A DNA stretch of 20,807 nt. It comes from a virus. Position 1 is the first letter of the stretch. Every line of letters begins with the position of its first letter. The notes beneath the pieces are model-generated. The model worked only from the letters and a program-made list of their open reading frames with translations, was not told the DNA's origin and did no database searches. Position numbers and translations under genes: made by a program. The stretch lies in the IMG/VR virus record IMGVR_UViG_3300032235_000564, positions 1-20,807 of that record, one strand, 5' to 3'. Positions 12,615 through 19,438 of the stretch are shown here, one piece after another.

Positions 12615-13326
12615 GTTTGTATCTAATAGATCTTGGCTAACTGAGGATAGTATGTCCAAACCAACTCCAACTAGCAAAGCAATTCCAGTATGGTATAAAG
12701 ATGCTGATAGATATGCATTAGATCCAAACGGAGAACCATGGATTGGACCAGATGGTGGCAGGGTAGTTACCTGGAAAGCTTGTCCAGCACTATATGACAT
12801 TATGACTACTGGGTATGTCTACAGAACTCCTTGTGATATCGAATTCTCTATTGACGATTCTGGAATGCTTGTAGGAAAAGTATTAGATGATCAATACAGA
12901 GACTTTCTTCATGTTAGATCTCCCATGCCACAGTTTGAAACCCCATGGGGATATTATGAAAATCATTTTGCATGGTGGTCTGATTGGGCAGTAGAGTTAC
13001 CAGCTGGATACAGTGCATTATACTCACAGCCCTTCAATAGGTTTGATTTACCATTTTTAACTACTAGCGGAATCATTGACAATGATAAGGTTCATTTGCC
13101 AGGAACTATGCCATTTTTTGTAGCAAAGGGATTTGAGGGAATTATCCCTGCAGGAACTCCATACGCACAGATCATACCATTTAAGCGTGAAGACTGGAAG
13201 TCAGAAATAACTATAGAGAATCCTTCTGAAATATATACTAAAAATATGGCTAATAGCTTTAAATACCGCAAACCAAGTGGTGGTGTGTATCAGAGAGATG
13301 TTTGGGAAAGACGCAAGTATGACTAA
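12598..13326 (+). CDS. Second DUF6065-like protein, unknown function
   Basis: This is a 242-residue protein. After WLTEDSMSKPTPTSKAIPVW it has NGEPWIGPDGG. A long beta-rich region follows with WAVELPAGYSALYSQPFNR, then GIIDNDKVHLPGTMPFFVAKGFEG and IIPAGTPYAQIIPFKREDW. The order W...ELP..YS......N...PAGTP-A-I-P matches the preceding protein, so the two are diverged relatives and may form a heterodimer. Start choice: ATG 12598 overlaps the previous gene and lacks a strong ribosome site, while an internal ATG at 12652 has GAGG close upstream. I keep 12598 because the extra residues read as part of a conserved N-terminus. The role is unknown; it is placed within the oxygenase array. Confidence 0.76.
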   Translation: MSKRVKFVSNRSWLTEDSMSKPTPTSKAIPVWYKDADRYALDPNGEPWIGPDGGRVVTWKACPALYDIMTTGYVYRTPCDIEFSIDDSGMLVGKVLDDQYRDFLHVRSPMPQFETPWGYYENHFAWWSDWAVELPAGYSALYSQPFNRFDLPFLTTSGIIDNDKVHLPGTMPFFVAKGFEGIIPAGTPYAQIIPFKREDWKSEITIENPSEIYTKNMANSFKYRKPSGGVYQRDVWERRKYD

Positions 13327-13328
13327 CA

Positions 13329-13337
13329 TGCTATAAT
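13329..13337 (+). promoter_or_regulatory. Extended -10 promoter inside the array, leaderless type
   Basis: TGC followed by TATAAT (13332-13337) ends six bases before the ATG at 13344. The spacer has no ribosome site. It splits the oxygenase array into two transcripts. Confidence 0.65.
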
Positions 13338-13343
13338 TGATTT

Positions 13344-14027
13344 ATGGAAAATCAATATACTAATAATCACAACAGTAACCCTGTGTCAATAACACCATCT
13401 GGATTTTTTGGAAATAGCCCAGAAATGATCGGAACTCTTGAAAACTTTTTGACCGAAGAAGAGCTTCAAGCACTTAATGGCTTTATTCGTAACAATGAAA
13501 GCTGGGATGTAACTCAAACACACTATAATGAAGACGGAACTGTTATTTATGACTCTGGTTATTGGGATGGTCGTGTAGCAACTTATCCAACAATTAATAG
13601 CACTAGCCCAGAGACAGTAGAGCTAATCCAGTCAATTGTTAAAAGGCTAAAGATTGAAATCGATAAATTTTTTAGTGTTGATGCCACAGCAACCTCTCCT
13701 GCCCTTGTTAGATGGCTTCCTGGGAACTTACAGATGCCACACGCAGACAAAGAGCTTCATGATGGAGATAACGCTGGAAAGCCAAATGATTTCCCATGGT
13801 ACGATATTGCAACAATTGTGTACTTAAATGATGACTATGAAGGCGGAGAGCTCTACTTTCCAAATCAAGATATTAAGTTTAAGCCAAAGCGTGGAGCTGC
13901 ATACTTCTTCCCTGGAGATATGAACTATATTCATGGAATTACTGAAGTTACTAGTGGAATTAGATATACATGTCCATTTTTCTGGACAATTCTTTCTCAC
14001 AAAAATTCGGAGGTAGACAATGTCTAA
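13344..14027 (+). CDS. 2OG-Fe(II) oxygenase (array copy 3)
   Basis: This is a 227-residue dioxygenase. It opens with an Asn-rich tail and a FLTEEELQALNGF helix. The iron ligands are His133-x-Asp135 (PHADKE) and His197 (YIHGI). Arg207 (GIRYT) is in the 2OG-binding position. The insert between HxD and the core (DGDNAGKPNDFPWYD) matches a shorter form in the next gene (DNHGEPNAF), which marks them as a pair. The core is LNDDYEGGELYFPNQ. The Arg-type site and this insert set the pair apart from copies 1 and 2. It has its own leaderless-type promoter. Confidence 0.88.
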   Translation: MENQYTNNHNSNPVSITPSGFFGNSPEMIGTLENFLTEEELQALNGFIRNNESWDVTQTHYNEDGTVIYDSGYWDGRVATYPTINSTSPETVELIQSIVKRLKIEIDKFFSVDATATSPALVRWLPGNLQMPHADKELHDGDNAGKPNDFPWYDIATIVYLNDDYEGGELYFPNQDIKFKPKRGAAYFFPGDMNYIHGITEVTSGIRYTCPFFWTILSHKNSEVDNV

Positions 14028-14745
14028 TGTTATTAACAAAGATAGCTTTATTTACTACAAGGATGAGCCAATTGAAAATAGTATTCTTGGCATTAAAGAC
14101 AATAGGATTGTAGAGATTCCAAACTTTGTAAGCCCAGAAGATGCAAAAAATATGATCAGCTACTTTGAGGCCAAGGCTGAAATGTGGGGAGATATTGCTT
14201 TCTATGGATCATCTGGAATGGGGCTGCAGGCAAATGATCCAATGCTTGCAGACTATAACCTTTCTGGCGATTTCTTTGACAATCTTCGTGAACAGTTTAA
14301 GGCTCATGTAGAAGATGTCTTTGGCAGAGAAGTTAGGGCTAACACTTCTCATGCTCAAAAGTGGGATGTTGGAGGGTTTGCTAATCCACACTCAGATAAT
14401 TCTGATAATCATGGAGAACCTAACGCATTTGAGATTAATAAGTATGTTGCGATTTTATATTTAAATGGTAATTATGAAGGTGGAGACCTGTATTTTCCAG
14501 ATCACAATATCTCCTTCAAGCCAACTCCGTATGCCCTAATTACTTTTCCTGGTGGAGTAGAGAATATTCATGGCGTTACAGAAATTACTGCTGGCACTAG
14601 ATATACCATGGTGTCTTTCTGGGACTTTGCTGACGTAGAATATTCTGAGGAAAAAAAGTCTTGGTGGGAAGAAGAAACAAGAAAAGTTAGAGAGCAGCAG
14701 GCTAAGCAAAAAGAAGAATGGGCAAAGGGTAATAGACTTGCCTAA
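14020..14745 (+). CDS. 2OG-Fe(II) oxygenase (array copy 4)
   Basis: This is a 241-residue enzyme with iron ligands His124-x-Asp126 (PHSDNS) and His184 (NIHGV), Arg194 (GTRYT) for 2OG, and the core LNGNYEGGDLYFPDH. It ends in a highly charged C-terminal tail of about 30 residues (Glu/Lys/Gln/Arg-rich, probably helical) that the other copies lack. The start overlaps the end of the preceding gene by eight bases but has its own strong GGAGG. The tail may bind a partner or the substrate. All catalytic residues are present. Confidence 0.88.
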   Translation: MSNVINKDSFIYYKDEPIENSILGIKDNRIVEIPNFVSPEDAKNMISYFEAKAEMWGDIAFYGSSGMGLQANDPMLADYNLSGDFFDNLREQFKAHVEDVFGREVRANTSHAQKWDVGGFANPHSDNSDNHGEPNAFEINKYVAILYLNGNYEGGDLYFPDHNISFKPTPYALITFPGGVENIHGVTEITAGTRYTMVSFWDFADVEYSEEKKSWWEEETRKVREQQAKQKEEWAKGNRLA

Positions 14746-15334
14746 TATTATGAACCCTACAGTTTTTGCAGAAAAGATATTTTATTACGAGTCTGTAATA
14801 AAAGATCCACATGAGCTAGTATATGCAATTGAATCATCTGATGAATATTTATCTGACACATCATTAATTTCTAACTGGCACACATGGTCTTCAAGCGATG
14901 ATTCGTATGTTTTTGGTAAAAGAAAAGCAACAAATGAAGATAAGTTTGATGCAGCACCAGAAAAAGTAAAGCTTGTGTATTTATTGCTAAAGGATACGCT
15001 TTCTAAGTATGGAGAAGACTATGCTAAGTCTATTGGCGTAATTCTTGGCACACAAATGCCAATTAGCATAAGTAAATATTTTACAGGGACATCTATGGGG
15101 CCACACACAGATTCTTCTCCAAACCCTACAACTGAGCACATTTCTGCTGTGCTATATCTTAATGATAACTACTCTGGTGGAGAAATAGCTTTTCCAGATC
15201 ATGGGGTAGTTATTAAGCCAACTGCTGGCAGTTTGATCATGTTCCCATCGACACCACCATTTTTCCATGAATCCAGAGAAATTACTAATGGAACCAAGTA
15301 TATGTCACCAGCCTTTTGGCATTTATTGGTTTAG
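14738..15334 (+). CDS. 2OG-Fe(II) oxygenase (array copy 5)
   Basis: This is a dioxygenase of 198 residues if it starts at TTG 14738, or 194 from ATG 14750. AAAGGG lies eight bases before the TTG. The TTG form overlaps the previous gene by eight bases, as seen elsewhere in this cluster, so it is slightly preferred. Iron ligands are His123-x-Asp125 (PHTDSS) and His177 (FFHES), with Lys187 (GTKYM) in the 2OG-binding position and the core LNDNYSGGEIAFPDH. The N-terminus (FAEKIFYYESVIKDPHELV) resembles the shorter oxygenase near the left edge. It closes the array. Confidence 0.86.
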   Translation: MPNIMNPTVFAEKIFYYESVIKDPHELVYAIESSDEYLSDTSLISNWHTWSSSDDSYVFGKRKATNEDKFDAAPEKVKLVYLLLKDTLSKYGEDYAKSIGVILGTQMPISISKYFTGTSMGPHTDSSPNPTTEHISAVLYLNDNYSGGEIAFPDHGVVIKPTAGSLIMFPSTPPFFHESREITNGTKYMSPAFWHLLV

Positions 15335-15338
15335 TCTG

Positions 15339-15347
15339 TGGTAAACT
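15339..15347 (+). promoter_or_regulatory. Weak extended -10 element before the large tail gene
   Basis: TGG followed by TAAACT (15342-15347) lies 14 bases before the ATG at 15362. AGGTGG at 15350-15355 can serve as ribosome site if the transcript comes from upstream. The -10 differs from TATAAT at two places, so this is tentative. Confidence 0.35.
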
Positions 15348-15361
15348 ATAGGTGGTGAACA

Positions 15362-18300
15362 ATGTCTAATCCATCTAATCTTTATGCAGAAAAAGTGTTT
15401 TCTGAACACCCCATTGCCCTTTGGCCACTGGATGACTCTGCTGATTACGTATCTCTGATTTCAGAAAGTCAAAGAAGTCTTGTTTCATGGGATCTTGATG
15501 GCGGTATTGCTGAACTAGCAACAGACACCATTGATGAGCCATTTCCTACAAGCCATGTTTCAAAAGTCACTGCGGACACTGTTTCAGAAAAAGAGTTTGC
15601 AGTAACATGCATTAGCCCAGATATCGTATCATTTGAAAGTCTAAGCCAAGAACTATCAACTGTAACAGCATCAGCGTTTCTATATTCCAATACCCCATAT
15701 ATCTCTGGATTTGACATCGGATACGAATATTATGATAGCGTTAGTGGATCAACTATACAGAATTTAAAGTTTTTCTCTACTGAAATTTATGGAAGCTGGA
15801 TATTCATATCTGAGACATTTACTCCTGTAATTCAAAGCTCAATGCTTAGATTTGTTATCCGTGCTAGATTCTTTGAGGGAGACGATCTAGAAAACTACAG
15901 CTTTTTGGTAAATGGAATTTCGCTTGGACAGTGGTCAGAAGAGTTTAACTCATCTTCTTTGGGACAGGATGTAGTTGAACTACCTGAGAATATCTTTGGA
16001 GAGTCTGGAATTTACGGTATTCCAGCACAGTCATATGGTTTGCAGAATTTTGACGGGTACTACCTTGTGGAAAATAATACACTAAAGGCCAAGAACAGCG
16101 GATTCCCAATGGTATATGGAACTAATAATGTTACCACTATGCAGGGTCTTGGAGATAGGCCATCTTTAGTATTTCCATCCCTGGGATTCCTAAACGAATC
16201 TGGAAAGTATAAAGAGTATACTGTTGAGTTTTGGATCAGAGTTAATTCAGATGCTGTAGCAGATAAGAAGATTTTTGGTAGTATCAGGGGCGATGATGGA
16301 ATATATGTTGGTGGACCATTTATTTCATTAAAGGTAGCAGATAGCTTTATTAAGCATTTTGTTGGGGAATGGTATAGGCCAATGCTTGTTCAGATCAGAT
16401 ACTCCCCATCATCCATATCTATGATTATCAATGGCGAGCAGGTTGGAGAGGTACTTATAGATGCTGCTAACATTCAAATGACAGCTCAGGAATCTTTGAT
16501 TAGCGGTACAGCCGTTAACAATGATTGGATGGGATTTTGGTCATACGAGGATGTATCTCCAGTTGAAGTAGACGCAGTTGCAATTTATGGCTATAGAGTT
16601 CCACTTCAAGTTGCAAAAAGAAGATTTATTTATGGTCAGGGTGTTGAGTTTCCAGAAAACATAAACAACTCATATAGTGGAAGTTCTATTTTTATTGACT
16701 ATCCTTTTTCGAAGTATTCCAAAAATTATAGCTATCCTAGCATTGGTAGGTGGTCACAGGGAGCATACGACAATCTAAGAATAAACGGAAACTCTCTAGG
16801 ATTTAATCAGTATGATAACGCATCCCTAGTCTTTGACAATAAGGCTCAGGAGCAATGGCTATCAGACATAAAGCTAGCTCAGAATAGCGACAAAAACTTT
16901 ATATCCTTAAGGCCTAATTCTGGGTGGAATAATACAAATGGATATATTTACATTGACAACCTCTCTCTAGCCTCTAGTCAGCCTAAGGCTTTCTATGTAA
17001 TTTGTAGGGAAACAGGTGTTCTTTCAGAAAGACAAACCATCCTTCTGATAGAGGATAACGTGTTTAATTCTTATTTTGAGATATCTATGTCTGAAGATAG
17101 CATTGACTACATCCTCAAAGATGCAGATGGCATAACAGTTATAGATTCAAAGCAAAGATACTTTCTTGGAGAAGACTTTGTAGTTGGAATTGATATTCAA
17201 AAATTCTCTAATTTTTATGGAGAAAAGGTTGCACAGTTTTTTGGAAAGCTCTCTAATATGTCTTTGTACGTTGGAGGAAGAAAAGACTTCACTCAAACCT
17301 TTACTGGTAACGTTTACTCAGTTGGAGTATGCTCTGATAAAAACCTATCTGAGATACAATCTATTTTTAGTGAGTCAGGCTTAGCATTCTCAGATGAGTT
17401 TGTAGATGGAAACATCCTTTCTCCTGTTGCAGATGCAGAGCTATATAACACTACGGTTTATGAGTTTTTGTATGATGGTGGAACACTAGGGCAATATGCA
17501 AACAGCGTAATGCTCTCTCACATAGCAAGCTATAACTTGTCTCTGGTAGACTCCAAGATTTCTGGGTTTGGTCTGGCAGTAGGATCAAACTCTTATTGGC
17601 AAGACTATGTGCCACTGTCTACATTTGCAAAGCTCGTACCTGATGCCAAGGGAGACAACAGGCTAGACCTAGATTTCTTGCAGTTTAACATTGACTATCC
17701 AGCACCATCTATCTTTATTCAAGAGCAAACTTCTGGATCTTGGAGCTATGAAGAGCTGGCATCAGAATACTCTAACCCAATCAGCAGGTCGTACGAATCA
17801 CTAGACAATCAGCTTTTTACTGGTTTTGAAAACTACGAAGATTTAAAAAATAAAGCAGTCAATACTTATAAATACGACACGTCGTCATCTGTCGTAAAAA
17901 CGTATGTTACATTTCAGCTACTGGCAGATAGCCCAAACAAAAACTTAAGTTATTTTATTGATGAGGAGAGACCGTCTAAAGACGGAATTCTTAAGCCAGG
18001 AGACAACTGGTTGAATACAAAGTATGAGGTGGTAGACAATATGGTTATCTATCCGCCAAGCTCCGTATCTTTCGAAGACCTTGCAATAGTAACTCACATT
18101 GAGGCAAAGACTCTAAGTATTGTAGATACTCCAATAGCAATCAGAAGACTAGAGTATTGCTCACTATCACTTTCTGAAACATCCGCCACCGCTATTGGAA
18201 CAAGATTTGGAAATGATATATATCCATATAGAAAAGATGGATTCTACTTTACATATAAGCAGGATAATCCATTCACTATTTATAAGGGCAGCACCCCATA

Positions 18301-19051
18301 TCTTTATATGACAAGGAATAGCGGTATAACAATTAAGGGCCAGTATGATCCAACTGTTAATCGTGGAGTTGCCGTGCCAATCAACCAGTCAAGATCTGAC
18401 AATCACAAGGTAATCGCTATGCAAATGTCAGTTCGATTTGATCAAGACTTTTTCCCATACGCACCTACACAGATTTTTGAACTACAGAGTAAAAACTCCT
18501 ACATTAAGTTTTATATGGTTGCCACACACCCATCTGGCAAGAGGGCAAAGATTTATGCACTTAATTCCAGAGGGCAGGTAGAAAATGGTCTAGCATTCTA
18601 TCTGAACGGAAAGCTGGTAAAGGACCCAACCATAACAGTTAAGCAATGGTCAACTATTGGAATTAGGTTTGCAAATACTCAAGATTTTAATAATTATGAG
18701 GGTGCTTTGCGTATTAATGGACCATTAACGTTCAATAGCATATCTTACTATAAGTCTACAAACTTGCAAGAGGTCCAGAGCGTTGTAGAAAGACCTTGGT
18801 TTAAGGTAGAAAAGGCTGGAGCACTAACTCTAGACTGGAACTACTGGAATGCAATTCCATATCTTTGGCAGGAGGTTCTCGTTATTTCAACCACCAGCTA
18901 CTATGGCGTTGACCCATCCGACATCTACAAAGCCTACACTGGAACTAATAAGATAATCGTAGATGACTCTATAGAGACAAAGTTTGGTGACTATGCTTAT
19001 AAGGTTTATAATAACATCACATGGAAGACTAACACCTATCAAGCCGTATAG
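15362..19051 (+). CDS. Large tail protein with ConA/LamG-like lectin domains
   Basis: This is a 1229-residue protein and the largest in the window. It opens with FSEHPIALWPLDDSAD, a start I associate with actinophage minor tail proteins. A jelly-roll lectin-like (ConA/LamG) domain is visible at about 260-430 (YTVEFWIRVNSD, SFIKHFVGEWYRPMLVQIRY, SISMIINGEQVG). More beta-rich domains follow at about 440-680. A last lectin-like domain lies at about 1010-1120 (AMQMSVRFDQD, FELQSKNSYIKFYM, GLAFYLNGKLVKD, TIGIRF). No catalytic signature was seen. It should be a structural part of the tail tip or baseplate that binds surface glycans. It lies between the oxygenase array and the portal genes, and may itself be one of the modified proteins. 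Confidence 0.85.
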   Translation: MSNPSNLYAEKVFSEHPIALWPLDDSADYVSLISESQRSLVSWDLDGGIAELATDTIDEPFPTSHVSKVTADTVSEKEFAVTCISPDIVSFESLSQELSTVTASAFLYSNTPYISGFDIGYEYYDSVSGSTIQNLKFFSTEIYGSWIFISETFTPVIQSSMLRFVIRARFFEGDDLENYSFLVNGISLGQWSEEFNSSSLGQDVVELPENIFGESGIYGIPAQSYGLQNFDGYYLVENNTLKAKNSGFPMVYGTNNVTTMQGLGDRPSLVFPSLGFLNESGKYKEYTVEFWIRVNSDAVADKKIFGSIRGDDGIYVGGPFISLKVADSFIKHFVGEWYRPMLVQIRYSPSSISMIINGEQVGEVLIDAANIQMTAQESLISGTAVNNDWMGFWSYEDVSPVEVDAVAIYGYRVPLQVAKRRFIYGQGVEFPENINNSYSGSSIFIDYPFSKYSKNYSYPSIGRWSQGAYDNLRINGNSLGFNQYDNASLVFDNKAQEQWLSDIKLAQNSDKNFISLRPNSGWNNTNGYIYIDNLSLASSQPKAFYVICRETGVLSERQTILLIEDNVFNSYFEISMSEDSIDYILKDADGITVIDSKQRYFLGEDFVVGIDIQKFSNFYGEKVAQFFGKLSNMSLYVGGRKDFTQTFTGNVYSVGVCSDKNLSEIQSIFSESGLAFSDEFVDGNILSPVADAELYNTTVYEFLYDGGTLGQYANSVMLSHIASYNLSLVDSKISGFGLAVGSNSYWQDYVPLSTFAKLVPDAKGDNRLDLDFLQFNIDYPAPSIFIQEQTSGSWSYEELASEYSNPISRSYESLDNQLFTGFENYEDLKNKAVNTYKYDTSSSVVKTYVTFQLLADSPNKNLSYFIDEERPSKDGILKPGDNWLNTKYEVVDNMVIYPPSSVSFEDLAIVTHIEAKTLSIVDTPIAIRRLEYCSLSLSETSATAIGTRFGNDIYPYRKDGFYFTYKQDNPFTIYKGSTPYLYMTRNSGITIKGQYDPTVNRGVAVPINQSRSDNHKVIAMQMSVRFDQDFFPYAPTQIFELQSKNSYIKFYMVATHPSGKRAKIYALNSRGQVENGLAFYLNGKLVKDPTITVKQWSTIGIRFANTQDFNNYEGALRINGPLTFNSISYYKSTNLQEVQSVVERPWFKVEKAGALTLDWNYWNAIPYLWQEVLVISTTSYYGVDPSDIYKAYTGTNKIIVDDSIETKFGDYAYKVYNNITWKTNTYQAV

Positions 19052-19053
19052 TA

Positions 19054-19062
19054 TGGTATACT
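19054..19062 (+). promoter_or_regulatory. Extended -10 promoter before the portal pair, leaderless type
   Basis: TGG followed by TATACT (19057-19062) ends seven bases before the ATG at 19070. This spacing favours ATG 19070 over the in-frame TTG at 19064. Confidence 0.6.
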
Positions 19063-19069
19063 ATTGGTT

Positions 19070-19438
19070 ATGAATAAGGAAAATCTCAATCAAATTGGTA
19101 ATTCAAAGGTAACAGTCCTAGATAAAAACTATGATTGGGGTATCTATGTTTGGCAGAGAGAAAACGGTAAATGGTTTACGGATGGTCAGGGAAACATCCT
19201 AAACATTCCGTCCCATAGGGGTGACGAAATACAGCTGCACAAGCTTCGCCAAGCTGCAGCACACCACGGTGAGCCTAACGGTAAGCCAATCTTCTTTCCA
19301 GGAATGGGAAGGGTAACAGATGAAGAATATTCAGAACAAGTAGATAGAATGAAGCAAGGTCTAATCCCAAACCTTAATGACCTTGGTGCAGTCAAAGCAG
19401 CCCAAGATACACTAAGGCTATATGGAGATGAAGGCTAA
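19070..19438 (+). CDS. Conserved phage protein next to portal, unknown function
   Basis: This is a 122-residue protein from ATG 19070. It has a YDWGIYVWQRENGKWFTDGQGN segment (residues 20-41), then NIPSHRGDEIQLHKLRQAAAHHG. The last third holds RVTDEEYSEQVDRMKQGLIP. Proteins with this order of motifs are familiar to me from actinophage genomes, where their role is unknown. No enzyme motif is seen. It may be a small virion or assembly factor, since its stop overlaps the portal start (TAATG) and the two are made from one leaderless-type transcript. The in-frame TTG at 19064 is rejected as start because of the -10 spacing. Confidence 0.82.
   Translation: MNKENLNQIGNSKVTVLDKNYDWGIYVWQRENGKWFTDGQGNILNIPSHRGDEIQLHKLRQAAAHHGEPNGKPIFFPGMGRVTDEEYSEQVDRMKQGLIPNLNDLGAVKAAQDTLRLYGDEG

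Noticed and set aside
15329-15347. A hairpin GTTTA/TAAAC after the last oxygenase as a terminator.
   Set aside because: The stem is five AT-rich pairs with no T-run, too weak to support.
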